Positions 18,034 through 27,362 of a stretch of DNA of 64,000 bases are shown here, in pieces. The position numbers were made by a program, and so were the translations under genes. Each line of letters starts with the position of its first letter. Within the stretch, counting starts at the first letter, position 1. The stretch is from Microbulbifer bruguierae (GTDB taxonomy: Bacteria; Pseudomonadota; Gammaproteobacteria; Pseudomonadales; Cellvibrionaceae): contig NZ_CP118605.1 in assembly GCF_029869925.1 (NCBI RefSeq), positions 2,048,001-2,112,000 on the forward strand, given 5' to 3'. The notes under the pieces are model-generated. The model was not told the DNA's origin, did not search any database, and was given only the letters and a program-made list of their open reading frames with translations.

Positions 18034-20931
18034 ATGAAAAACTTCAAGCCCCAAAGCACGCTCCTGGCACTTGCCCTCTTTCCGACACTCTACGCCTGCG
18101 ATGGACAGCAGAATACCCAGACTACGAGCTGGCAAAAAACAGCCCACGGTGCGGTTGTCTCCCTGCAGAACAGCGATTTCAAGAAAGTCCGCGTGCAGGT
18201 AATCGATGAAGATATTATCCGTGTCACCGCCACGCCGCAGGAGGATTTCAGCAATCTTCCGGATACCCTGATGGTCACCGCGCAACCACAGGACGTCGCT
18301 TTTTCCATCACCGAAGAGAACGGCGAACTGATCGTCAAAACCGCGGAAATATCTGCAGAAATTTCTCTAGCCAGTGGCGTGGTGGAATTCAAAAACGCGG
18401 CGGGCCAGGTTTTGCTCAGCGAGGCGGACCGCAGCATGGCGCGCGTGATGGATGAACCGGGTCCCATCGATGCGGACTCCCACTCGTTCCGCCAGCGCTT
18501 TCAGCCGCAATCCGATGAAGCGTTTTATGGCCTCGGCCAGCAACAGGACGGGCGGGTCAACTACCGCGGTGAAAATATCGAGCTCACCACCTACAACATG
18601 GAAATCACCATTCCCTACCTGGTTTCCAGCCACAACTACGGCCTGTTGTGGAACAACGCCGGGGTCAGCCGCCTCGGCGACCCGCTGCCGCCGCAGCCGC
18701 TGCCGGAAGGCTTCAAACTGTACGATGCCAACGGGGAACCCGGCGGCCTCACCGCGCGCTATTACGACGGCGATGAACTGAAACTGGAGCGCTCCGAAGC
18801 AGACCTGAATTACCAGTTCCTGTCCCACGCCAGCGTGCGTGAAATCCCGCTGCCGGAAGAAGTCGCGAATGCCCAGGACCTGCGCATCCAGTGGATCGGC
18901 AGCATCGAACCCACAGTTTCCGGTGAACACGAATTCAAAATGTATTCCAGCGGCTATGCCAGCCTCTCCCTTGACGGCGAAGAGCTGCTGAACCGCTGGC
19001 GCATGAACTGGAACCCCTGGTACCACAATGCGGAAGTGGATCTGAAAGCCGGTGAAAAATACGCGCTGAGCCTCGACTGGCAACCCCAGGGCGGTTATAT
19101 GCGACTGTTGCAACACGGTCCGCTACCGGCGATTGAGCAACAGCAACTGTCCTTTACCGCGGACACCGGCAAGGCGGTGGATTACTACTTCGTCGCCGGC
19201 GACAACCAGGACGACGTGGTCGCCGGTTACCGCGAACTCACCGGCAAGGCCACCATGCTGCCCAAGTGGGCCTTCGGTTTCTGGCAGAGCCGCGAGCGCT
19301 ACAAGTCCCAGGACGAACTGCTGGGCGCGCTTGAGGAGTATCGCGAGCGCAAAATTCCCATCGACAATATCGTGCTGGACTGGTCCTACTGGCCGCAAGA
19401 CGCCTGGGGCAGCCACGACTTTGACAAAGCCCACTTCCCCGATGCCAAAGCCATGGTGGAGCGGGTACACGAACTGGATGCCAACATCATGATTTCGGTG
19501 TGGCCGAAGTTTTATCCCACCACCGACAACTACGCCGAGCTCAATGCCAAGGGCTGTATGTTCAACAAGAACATCGAAGAGAAGAATCTGGACTGGATCG
19601 GCGCCGGTTACCTGAATGCCTTCTACGATGCCTATAACCCCGAGTGCCGGGAAATTTACTGGAGCCAGATCCGCGACAAGCTCAACACCGTCGGCTTTGA
19701 TGCCTGGTGGCTGGACGCGGTGGAACCGGACATCCACTCCAACCTGAGTTTCAAACACCGCAAGGATCTGATTACTCCGAACGCCATGGGAACCGGTGCG
19801 GAAGTGTTCAACGCCTATGCCCTGCCCCACGCGGAAACCGTGTACCAGGGCGAGCGCAAAACCGATGGTGACAAGCGCGCATTTATCCTCACCCGTTCCG
19901 GTTTCGGTGGCATCCAGCGCACCGCGTCGGCGATCTGGAGTGGCGATGTGGTGTCCCGCTGGTCCAACCTGGAAGAGCAGATTGCCGCGGGTATTGGCGT
20001 GGGTATGGCGGGCATGCCTTACTGGACCTTCGATATCGGCGGTTTTACTCCCGAGGACCGCTACCGCTACAACGGCGATGTGGTGGTGGGTAACTACAAG
20101 GAAATGGCCCAAAGCGAACAGCAGGAGTGGCAGGAACTGAACCTGCGCTGGTTCCAGTTCGGCGCCTTCACGCCACTGTTCCGCGCCCACGGCCAGAACC
20201 CCTACCGCGAGATTTACAATCTGGCGGACGAGGGCAGCGACACCTACAACAGCATGGTGGACTACACCAAGCTGCGTTACCGATTAATGCCCTATATCTA
20301 CACTCTGGCCGGAGACGCCCACCACAAGGATGGCACCATGATGCGCGGCCTGGCGATGGATTTTGGCGCGGACCCGAAAGTACGCGATATCAATACCCAG
20401 TACATGTTCGGCCCCTCGCTCCTAGTGAATCCGATCACCGAGTTCGGCGCACGTTCAAGAGATGTCTACCTGCCCGCAGGTACCGACTGGTACGACTTTA
20501 ACAGCGGCGAGAAATACAGCGGCGGACAGACCATCGACGCAGCGGCACCCTATACGCAGATGCCATTGTTCGTAAAAGCCGGCAGCATCCTGCCCACCGG
20601 CCCGGAAATCCAGAGCACCGCGGAAAGCATCAACACCCCGCTGACCCTGAACGTATTTACCGGCGCCGACGGCCGTTTCGAAATCTACGAGGACGATGGC
20701 AAAAGCTACGGCTATGAAAAAGGCCAGTGGTCGCGAATTCCGGTCAGCTACAACGAAGCCAGCGGCGAACTCACCATCGGTGAACGCACTGGTAGTTTCG
20801 ATGGCATGGCCAAACAGCGGGCAATCAGTGTGCGCTGGATTGACCAGGGCGACAAACCTGCGGACCTGAACGGCACCGCGGATCTATCCCTGCAATACAG
20901 TGGTACCCCGATCACCCTGAAACGCGGCTGA
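18034..20931 (+). CDS. GH31 alpha-xylosidase with PA14 insert, lipoprotein
   Basis: 965 aa. The signal sequence ends in a lipobox (LYAC, lipidated Cys about residue 22), so it is probably a membrane-anchored lipoprotein. An N-terminal beta-sandwich is interrupted by a PA14 domain at about residues 234-365, then comes the GH31 barrel with nucleophile D561 (WWLDAVEPD) and acid/base D638 (SGDVVSRW), then C-terminal beta domains. The PA14 insert is diagnostic of the Cellvibrio xyloglucan alpha-xylosidase type, which removes the non-reducing-end xylose of xyloglucan oligosaccharides. It follows GH35 after about 210 bp filled with repeats. A GC hairpin lies between it and GH97. Confidence 0.94.
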   Translation: MKNFKPQSTLLALALFPTLYACDGQQNTQTTSWQKTAHGAVVSLQNSDFKKVRVQVIDEDIIRVTATPQEDFSNLPDTLMVTAQPQDVAFSITEENGELIVKTAEISAEISLASGVVEFKNAAGQVLLSEADRSMARVMDEPGPIDADSHSFRQRFQPQSDEAFYGLGQQQDGRVNYRGENIELTTYNMEITIPYLVSSHNYGLLWNNAGVSRLGDPLPPQPLPEGFKLYDANGEPGGLTARYYDGDELKLERSEADLNYQFLSHASVREIPLPEEVANAQDLRIQWIGSIEPTVSGEHEFKMYSSGYASLSLDGEELLNRWRMNWNPWYHNAEVDLKAGEKYALSLDWQPQGGYMRLLQHGPLPAIEQQQLSFTADTGKAVDYYFVAGDNQDDVVAGYRELTGKATMLPKWAFGFWQSRERYKSQDELLGALEEYRERKIPIDNIVLDWSYWPQDAWGSHDFDKAHFPDAKAMVERVHELDANIMISVWPKFYPTTDNYAELNAKGCMFNKNIEEKNLDWIGAGYLNAFYDAYNPECREIYWSQIRDKLNTVGFDAWWLDAVEPDIHSNLSFKHRKDLITPNAMGTGAEVFNAYALPHAETVYQGERKTDGDKRAFILTRSGFGGIQRTASAIWSGDVVSRWSNLEEQIAAGIGVGMAGMPYWTFDIGGFTPEDRYRYNGDVVVGNYKEMAQSEQQEWQELNLRWFQFGAFTPLFRAHGQNPYREIYNLADEGSDTYNSMVDYTKLRYRLMPYIYTLAGDAHHKDGTMMRGLAMDFGADPKVRDINTQYMFGPSLLVNPITEFGARSRDVYLPAGTDWYDFNSGEKYSGGQTIDAAAPYTQMPLFVKAGSILPTGPEIQSTAESINTPLTLNVFTGADGRFEIYEDDGKSYGYEKGQWSRIPVSYNEASGELTIGERTGSFDGMAKQRAISVRWIDQGDKPADLNGTADLSLQYSGTPITLKRG

Positions 20932-20950
20932 CGCCGGTACCCGCGGGAAC

Positions 20951-20968
20951 GCCGAGCCCCAGCTCGGC
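20951..20968. other. Short GC hairpin between GH31 and GH97
   Basis: GCCGAGC-CCCA-GCTCGGC, a 7-bp stem 19 bp after the GH31 stop, with no T-run directly after it. Possible mRNA processing or stability element within the operon. Confidence 0.4.
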
Positions 20969-21030
20969 GACGCCCGCCTTGCCGGTGCCCATAAAATAAT
21001 AAATAAAAATACAAAATAAAAAGGCCAACC

Positions 21031-22995
21031 ATGAAACGCCCCATAGCCACAGCCCTGCTACTGTTCATTGCCAGCCCGGCCCTTGCCAACTGGTCAGTAA
21101 TGTCGCCCGACGCTACCCGCGAAATTCAGGTACGCCAGAACAGCACCAAAGGCCTCGAATACCGCATTCTTCTACATGGCAAAAACCAACGGGAAATTCT
21201 CGGCTGGTCACACCTTGGCCCGGTAATCCAGGGCTTCCAGCTAAGCCAGAATCCGCTCGAAGCGGAAATCAGCGATTTTTCCACTACGGTAAAATTTCTC
21301 GGCGAAAAAAACGCACAGGGTAAAGACGAGTACACCCTGACAACCGGCAAACGCAAACATAACATCGCTGCGTATCGCGCATTGACCCTGTCCTTCAGTG
21401 ATATGGAAACTGCAATGCATCTTGATCTGGAACTGCGCGCCTACAACGATGGTCTCGCCTTCCGTTATGTTTTGCCGGAAACAAGCGATCGCCACTACCA
21501 GATGGTTTCCGAAACAACCGCGTTCAATGTGGGACAGGGCGCGACCTTCTGGGGACAACCCTACGACTTCACCACCGCCTTCCACCCCTCTTACGAAACC
21601 GCCTGGCTGCAACTTCCAAGCGGCAGCGCGGCACCGCAAAATCTCGGTGTCGGCTGGGGATTCCCCTCTCTGATCGAAAAAGATGGCGCCTGGGCGCTGC
21701 TGCATGAGGCAGGCCTGGATGAAAGTTTTCACGGCTCGCACCTGCAGCCCGAGGCAGAAGGCGGCAACTACCGGATAGCGCCACCCTCTGCCGGCACCGC
21801 ACTCGGTCACGGGATGAACATCGCCGCTTCCACGCTGCCCTGGCAGATGCCCTGGCGATTTGTGATTACCGGTGAGGCGCTGGCCGAGGTGGTTGAAAGC
21901 AACCTCACCACCCACCTCGCACCACCCGCCCGCATCGAAAACACCGACTGGATTGAGCCTGGCATTTCGTCGTGGAGCTGGTTGTCGGATCACGACAGCA
22001 GCCGCAACCTCGACACCCTGAAGAAGTTTATCGACACCGCCGCGGCAATGGGCTGGCGCTATTCCCTGATCGACGCCAACTGGAACACCATTGCCGACGA
22101 CGCCATGGAGCAGCTGCTGGCCCACGCCGAAAAGAAAAATGTGCGGCTGCTGTTCTGGTACAACTCTGGCGGTCGCCACAACTTTATCACCGAGCAACCG
22201 CGCAACCGCATTACCGAGCGCGAGAAACGTCGCGCGGAGTTCGCCCGCCTGCACAGGCTCGGCGTCGCCGGTATCAAGGTGGATTTCTTTCAGAGCGACA
22301 AACAGGACATTATTCGCCTGTACCAGGAAATTCTCGCGGACGCCGCGGACTTCCAGCTGCTGGTCAACTTTCACGGCAGTACCATTCCCCGCGGCTGGCG
22401 CCGCACCTGGCCAAACCTGATTTCCATGGAAGCAGTGCGCGGAGGCGAGTTCTACACCTTCCAGGCGGAGACCGACTACGACGATCAGGCGCCGCGGCAA
22501 AACAGCATCCTGCCCTTCGCCCGCAATGTCATCGGCCCGATGGATTACACCCCCGGATATTTCTCCCAGCCTCTGGCGGGACGCAAGACCACCAGCGCCC
22601 ATGAAGCGGCGCTGCTAGTGCTGTTTGAAACTGGTATCCAGCATATCGGCGACAGTACCGAAAGCCTGTTGAATCTGCCCGATGACTACCGCGACTACCT
22701 GCGCCACCTGCCCAGCACCTGGGATGAAACCCACCTGCTCGCAGGTTATCCCGGCGAGCACGCGGTCATTGCCCGGCGTAGTGGCAGGCGCTGGTATATC
22801 GCCGGTATCAATGGTGAGGCGGAAGCAAAAACCCTGCAGCTGAATATCAGCCAACTCGGCGGCCTCGCCGACAGTGCGCTAATGCTGCACGACGACAGCC
22901 ACGAACCATTTGCTGCGCGCAAGCTGAAACTGGAATCCAGCGAGTCGCTCACTATTACCATGGCCGCCAACGGCGGCGTGGTACTGAGGTTTTAA
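21031..22995 (+). CDS. GH97 glycoside hydrolase (alpha-galactosidase-like subtype)
   Basis: 654 aa with a signal peptide (about residues 1-19, PALA-NW). It has the three-part GH97 layout: N-terminal super-sandwich, central barrel (GISSWSWLSDHDSSRN, YSLIDANWN) and C-terminal beta domain. GH97 includes inverting alpha-glucosidases and retaining alpha-galactosidases. The D418 seen in GIKVDFFQSDKQD corresponds to the nucleophile position of the retaining type, so I favour an alpha-galactosidase-like or alpha-L-arabinopyranosidase-like activity. That subtype call is inference. Alpha-galactose is not a usual xyloglucan unit, so the target may be galactomannan or another co-occurring glycan. It ends 3 bp before the halogenase gene, so the two are co-transcribed. 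Confidence 0.88.
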   Translation: MKRPIATALLLFIASPALANWSVMSPDATREIQVRQNSTKGLEYRILLHGKNQREILGWSHLGPVIQGFQLSQNPLEAEISDFSTTVKFLGEKNAQGKDEYTLTTGKRKHNIAAYRALTLSFSDMETAMHLDLELRAYNDGLAFRYVLPETSDRHYQMVSETTAFNVGQGATFWGQPYDFTTAFHPSYETAWLQLPSGSAAPQNLGVGWGFPSLIEKDGAWALLHEAGLDESFHGSHLQPEAEGGNYRIAPPSAGTALGHGMNIAASTLPWQMPWRFVITGEALAEVVESNLTTHLAPPARIENTDWIEPGISSWSWLSDHDSSRNLDTLKKFIDTAAAMGWRYSLIDANWNTIADDAMEQLLAHAEKKNVRLLFWYNSGGRHNFITEQPRNRITEREKRRAEFARLHRLGVAGIKVDFFQSDKQDIIRLYQEILADAADFQLLVNFHGSTIPRGWRRTWPNLISMEAVRGGEFYTFQAETDYDDQAPRQNSILPFARNVIGPMDYTPGYFSQPLAGRKTTSAHEAALLVLFETGIQHIGDSTESLLNLPDDYRDYLRHLPSTWDETHLLAGYPGEHAVIARRSGRRWYIAGINGEAEAKTLQLNISQLGGLADSALMLHDDSHEPFAARKLKLESSESLTITMAANGGVVLRF

Positions 22996-22998
22996 CCC

Positions 22999-24546
22999 AT
23001 GCAGCAAGGAGCTAAAGACCCTAAAAGCCCGATCAAAGTCATCAATATTGTCGGCGGCGGTACTGCGGGCTGGATGGCGGCGGCCACACTGGCCCGCCAC
23101 TTTCGCGGTCACGACCTGTCGATCCGGCTGGTGGAATCCGAGCAGATCGGCACCATCGGTGTGGGCGAAGCCACGGTACCGAGCATTCTCAACCTGAACC
23201 GCTACCTCGGCATCCGTGAACGGGACTTTATCGCCGCTACCGGTGCCACCTTTAAACTCGGCATTGAATTTTCCGACTGGTACACCGCCGGGGAGAGCTT
23301 CTTCCATCCATTTGCAGACTTTGGCGCCCCCCTGGGCGGGATACCTTTTTATCCCTGTTGGCTGAAGCAGTACAAACTCGGTAACGCCGCGCCGCTTTCG
23401 GAGTACAGCCTCGCTACCGCACTTGCGAAAGGTGGACGCTTCGCACAGCCGGACCCGGATACCCAAAATCCTCTCGCACTCTACAACTACGCCTATCACT
23501 TCGACGCCAGCCGCTATGCCGCCTTGTTGCGACGCATAGCAGAGTCACACGGCGTGCGGCGCATCGAGGGGAAAATCGTTGAGGTCAGACTCGATAGCAG
23601 TAACGGCGATATCCGCAGCCTGCACCTGCAAAGCGGTGAGATCCTGCACGGAGATCTGTATATCGACTGTTCCGGTTTCCGCGGCCTGTTGATCGAGCAG
23701 GCGCTGGCTACCGGCTATGAAGATTGGCGTCACTGGTTACCGGTAGATACCGCTGTAGCAGTACAGAGCGAACGCGCTGGCCCTGCGCCGCCCTATACCC
23801 GCGCGACGGCGACCGCTGCCGGATGGCGCTGGCGCATTCCCCTGCAGCACCGCAATGGCAATGGCCATGTTTTTTCCAGTGCGCATATGACCACCGAACA
23901 GGCGAGTACTGAGCTTCTGAAAAATCTCGAAGGCAGTGCACTGGGCGAACAGAGGGTCATCCGGTTTGCCGCTGGCATGCGCAAAAAATTCTGGAACAGG
24001 AACTGCGTGGCCCTGGGGCTCGCATCCGGTTTTATCGAGCCACTGGAAAGTACCAGTATTTCCCTGATCCAGACAGGTGTCGAAAAAATTCTGAAATTTT
24101 TACCGGACCTGATACCAGAACAAAAAAATATCGACGAGGCGAACCGTCTGAACCGCCAGGAATACGAACGGGTGCGCGACTTCATCATCCTGCACTACAA
24201 ACTCAACGGCCGCGATGACACACAGTTCTGGCGCGATATGCGCGACATGGCAGTACCGGACACCTTGCAGCAGAAGATGGATGCGTTTACCGAGGATGGT
24301 CGCCTGCTCAGTTTCGAGCAGGAGTCCTTTCAGGAGGCGAGCTGGCTGGCCATTTACGACGGTTTTCAATTCCGTCCACGGAATTACCTGGCGGAGGTCG
24401 ACAAGCTGGACAACAAACAAGTAATTCGGGCGATGGAAAATATGCGCCATGCCATTGCCACAGCGGCAACCCACGCGCCGCCGCATCACACCTTCCTGCG
24501 ACAAGCATTTTTGCAACCGCAGGAAGCCTGCGCGGAAACGGAGTGA
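22999..24546 (+). CDS. FAD-dependent tryptophan-halogenase-family protein 1
   Basis: 515 aa, no signal peptide. The FAD fold begins IVGGGTAGWMAAA. All three hallmarks of flavin halogenases are present: catalytic Lys K86 (ATFKLGIEF), the WxWxIP motif at W276-W278 (GWRWRIPLQHR) and the active-site Glu E347 (GFIEPLEST). Such genes are common beside TonB receptors in polysaccharide loci of Xanthomonas, Caulobacter and Cellvibrio relatives, but their natural substrate is unknown; known members need a flavin reductase, and none is encoded nearby. It starts 3 bp after GH97. It is related to the products at 36252 and 37808. Confidence 0.9.
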   Translation: MQQGAKDPKSPIKVINIVGGGTAGWMAAATLARHFRGHDLSIRLVESEQIGTIGVGEATVPSILNLNRYLGIRERDFIAATGATFKLGIEFSDWYTAGESFFHPFADFGAPLGGIPFYPCWLKQYKLGNAAPLSEYSLATALAKGGRFAQPDPDTQNPLALYNYAYHFDASRYAALLRRIAESHGVRRIEGKIVEVRLDSSNGDIRSLHLQSGEILHGDLYIDCSGFRGLLIEQALATGYEDWRHWLPVDTAVAVQSERAGPAPPYTRATATAAGWRWRIPLQHRNGNGHVFSSAHMTTEQASTELLKNLEGSALGEQRVIRFAAGMRKKFWNRNCVALGLASGFIEPLESTSISLIQTGVEKILKFLPDLIPEQKNIDEANRLNRQEYERVRDFIILHYKLNGRDDTQFWRDMRDMAVPDTLQQKMDAFTEDGRLLSFEQESFQEASWLAIYDGFQFRPRNYLAEVDKLDNKQVIRAMENMRHAIATAATHAPPHHTFLRQAFLQPQEACAETE

Positions 24547-24558
24547 AGCGGAAAACCT

Positions 24559-24684
24559 ATGAGAGCCAAAAACGTGAATACCGCGAGTTTCCTATACCTG
24601 CACCACAACGAGTTCATTAACGTTGCCGATAATGAGCCTACCGGTCTCGCCAGGGCGCAGTTGATTGGCAGGGAGCGTCGTTGA
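24559..24684 (+). CDS. Possible 41-aa small ORF overlapping dgoK start
   Basis: 41 codons from ATG 24559 (MRAKNVNTASFLYLHHNEFI start) to a TGA overlapping the dgoK ATG as TGATG. A weak GGA lies 7 bases upstream. It fills nearly the whole gap between the halogenase and dgoK, and the overlap would couple translation. No family recognised. It could be chance: 41 codons is short and there is no independent evidence. Confidence 0.3.
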   Translation: MRAKNVNTASFLYLHHNEFINVADNEPTGLARAQLIGRERR

Positions 24685-25640
24685 TGCAGCGGATCGTAGT
24701 GGACTGGGGCACAACCAATATCCGCGCCCACCTCGTTGATAGCGATGGCGGCATCGCCGGAAGCCGCAACGCACCGCGCGGGGTACACAACTGCGATGGC
24801 AACTTCAGTGACGTACTGCGGGAATACTGCGGCGATTGGCAAATCCGCTGGCCGGGCATTCCGGTATATCTCTGCGGCATGATTGGCAGCCGTACCGGGT
24901 GGGTTGAAGCGCCCTATGTAGGCAGCCCCGCGCGCCCCGAAGCGCTGTATCGCGGGTTGGTACCGGTGCCCGGAGAAAACAACGTATTCGTAGTTCCCGG
25001 CGTTCGCTGCATCACGCCGGCGGGAAGTCCCGACGTCATGCGCGGGGAGGAATCTCAGGTACTGGGTGTGATCGCCCAGGGCAATATCCAAAATGCGCTG
25101 GTCATTCTCCCCGGAACCCACAGTAAATGGGTGCGGGTGAGAGACGGCAGGATCTACGACTTCGCCACATTCTTTACCGGTGAGATGTACGCGTTATTGC
25201 ACAGCCACAGCTCGATTGGTGCGGTACTAAAACAGGAAGGTCACAACCGGGCAAGCTTTCAGCGGGGCCTTACGGAGAGCATCGGTCTCGGTGGTTTGCT
25301 GAATCAGGTATTTACCGCACGCTCCCGCACCCTGTGCGAAGACGTCACTGGCCAGTCCATGTCAGCGTACCTGTCCGGCATCCTGATCGGCAGTGAGTTT
25401 ATCCACGGCCAGCAGCTGTTTGCCGCAGAGGGGGAAATCCTGCTAGTGGGCGACAAGCAGCTTGTAACGCTGTATCAACAGGCCGCCGCACATTTCGGCC
25501 TGGAACAGCGCGCCCTGGACGCAGCGTATGCGGTCGTACACGGTGTGGCAAAAATCTGTGCGAGTGCCGATGAGAAGGAATCCCGGGATTTCACCTGTAG
25601 CGATCGTCCCATGTCACCGATACCACAACCCAGTTCTTAG
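24684..25640 (+). CDS. dgoK: 2-dehydro-3-deoxygalactonokinase
   Basis: 318 aa. The N-terminal ASKHA phosphate-binding motif VDWGTTNIRAHLVD and family blocks CGMIGSRTGW, MRGEESQVLG, LPGTHSKWV and FFTGEMYALL identify DgoK, which phosphorylates 2-keto-3-deoxygalactonate in the De Ley-Doudoroff route. ATG 24684 is preferred to TTG 24681, with GGGAG 8-9 bases upstream. No aldolase (DgoA), dehydratase or galactose dehydrogenase gene is in the window. Its place between xyloglucan enzymes and a galactose-type symporter suggests that galactose released by GH35 is fed through galactonate. The C-terminal tail is a little longer than usual. Confidence 0.92.
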   Translation: MQRIVVDWGTTNIRAHLVDSDGGIAGSRNAPRGVHNCDGNFSDVLREYCGDWQIRWPGIPVYLCGMIGSRTGWVEAPYVGSPARPEALYRGLVPVPGENNVFVVPGVRCITPAGSPDVMRGEESQVLGVIAQGNIQNALVILPGTHSKWVRVRDGRIYDFATFFTGEMYALLHSHSSIGAVLKQEGHNRASFQRGLTESIGLGGLLNQVFTARSRTLCEDVTGQSMSAYLSGILIGSEFIHGQQLFAAEGEILLVGDKQLVTLYQQAAAHFGLEQRALDAAYAVVHGVAKICASADEKESRDFTCSDRPMSPIPQPSS

Positions 25641-25777
25641 ATTTTCGACAGCCGAGGAAAATACACAAAACGCTGGATCAAATAAACAGCCAATTACCAA
25701 TACGACAACGACAATCAAAACTGACCTAAAGACCAACCTTAAGACCAATAAAAAACAGCAGATGAGAGGCAAACACC

Positions 25778-27358
25778 ATGCAACTGGCAGCGACCGACCT
25801 GGCAATCTTCATTGCTTATGTAGCCATGCTGATCACCATTGGATACCTGGTATCACGGGAAAAAGCAGGGCATGAAAAGAATACCAGCGATTATTTTCTC
25901 GCCGGCAAGGGACTGCCCTGGTGGGCGGTGGGCGCATCGCTGATCGCGGCGAATATCTCCGCAGAACAGATCATCGGCATGTCCGGTTCCGGTTACGCCA
26001 TCGGCCTCGCAATCGCCTCCTATGAATGGATGGCGGCCATCACGCTCATTTTGGTCGGCAAATATTTTCTGCCGGTATTCGTACGCAAGGGCATCTACAC
26101 CATGCCGCAGTTTCTTGAGCAGCGTTACGACAGCCGGGTGAAAATCGTGCTCGCCATTTTCTGGCTGGGGGTTTATGTATTTGTAAACCTGACGTCGGTG
26201 CTGTGGCTGGGTGCTCTCGCCATCAACGCGATTGCCGGGGTAGAGCTGCTGTTCGGCCTCCTGTTCCTGGGTATTTTCTCGGCGGCTTACTCCCTGTATG
26301 GAGGCCTCAAGGCGGTGGCGCTGACAGATATCATTCAGGTCGTTTTGCTGGTCATTGGCGGCCTGATGCTGTCGTATCTGGCGCTAGACCTGATCGGTAA
26401 ACAGAATGGCGGCGGCGTGCTGGCCGGTTTCAGCGAGCTGACCCGGGTCGCACCGGAAAAATTCGACATGATCCTTTCGAAGGACAACCCCCACTATATG
26501 AGCCTGCCGGGACTTTCCGTATTGCTTGGCGGCATGTGGGTGGTGAATTTCGCCTACTGGGGCTTCAACCAGTACATCATCCAGCGCGCTCTGGGGGCCA
26601 AGAGTATCGAGGAAGGCCAGAAGGGCATCGCCTTCGCCGCCTACCTCAAGCTGCTGATGCCAGTGATTGTGGTTCTGCCGGGCATCGCCGCGGTGGTATT
26701 ACTGCCCCAGCTGGAACGCCCGGACCAAGCCTATCCGCAACTCATGAACCTGATGCCGGTCGGCTTCAAGGGACTGATTTTCGCAGCACTGGTAGCCGCC
26801 ATCGTGTCTTCGCTGGCATCGATGACCAACAGTATTTCCACCATCTTCACCATGGACATCTACTCCCGCTACCAGCCCGGACGCAGTGAAAAACACTATG
26901 TGCGGGTGGGTCGTGTTGTGGCGCTGGTCTCGCTGGTGCTGGGTATGGTCTGCGCACAACCGCTACTAGGCCAGTTTGATCAGGCGTTCCAGTACATTCA
27001 GGAATTTACCGGCTTCTTCACTCCCGGTATTACTGTTCTGTTCCTGCTCGGTGTATTCTGGCCACTGGCCACCGCCAATTCCGCACTGGTCGCGGCGATC
27101 GGTTCTGCGGTGCTGTCACTGGTTTTAAAACTCTGGTGGCCGGAGTTGCCGTTTATGGATCGCGTCGGCATTGTATTCCTGGTCTGCCTGAGTGTTGCGG
27201 TGATCATTTCCCTGTGGGAACAGCGCAATCGGGAAGCCCTGCCCGGTGGTGAGGTGGTCTCGCTCGGTGAAATTAATTTCGCCACCGGGAGTTCTTTCAA
27301 CCTCGCAGCGGTCGGTGTCACCCTCATTCTGATCGCGCTCTACGCCACCTGGTGGTAA
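25778..27358 (+). CDS. Sodium/sugar symporter, SSS family (vSGLT-like)
   Basis: 526 aa with about 14 membrane segments. It is strikingly similar to the Vibrio sodium/galactose transporter vSGLT: ISAEQIIGMSGSGYAIGLAIASYEWM, NFAYWGFNQYIIQR and FQYIQEFTGFFTPGI. Residues known to bind galactose in vSGLT (Gln in SAEQ, Glu in SYEW, Asn/Tyr/Trp in NxxYWGFNQ, Lys in YLKL) are all present, so galactose, or glucose, is the likely cargo with Na+. The ribosome site GATGAGAGG precedes the ATG. DUF4380 follows 4 bp after its stop. Confidence 0.93.
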   Translation: MQLAATDLAIFIAYVAMLITIGYLVSREKAGHEKNTSDYFLAGKGLPWWAVGASLIAANISAEQIIGMSGSGYAIGLAIASYEWMAAITLILVGKYFLPVFVRKGIYTMPQFLEQRYDSRVKIVLAIFWLGVYVFVNLTSVLWLGALAINAIAGVELLFGLLFLGIFSAAYSLYGGLKAVALTDIIQVVLLVIGGLMLSYLALDLIGKQNGGGVLAGFSELTRVAPEKFDMILSKDNPHYMSLPGLSVLLGGMWVVNFAYWGFNQYIIQRALGAKSIEEGQKGIAFAAYLKLLMPVIVVLPGIAAVVLLPQLERPDQAYPQLMNLMPVGFKGLIFAALVAAIVSSLASMTNSISTIFTMDIYSRYQPGRSEKHYVRVGRVVALVSLVLGMVCAQPLLGQFDQAFQYIQEFTGFFTPGITVLFLLGVFWPLATANSALVAAIGSAVLSLVLKLWWPELPFMDRVGIVFLVCLSVAVIISLWEQRNREALPGGEVVSLGEINFATGSSFNLAAVGVTLILIALYATWW

Positions 27359-27362
27359 TCCC

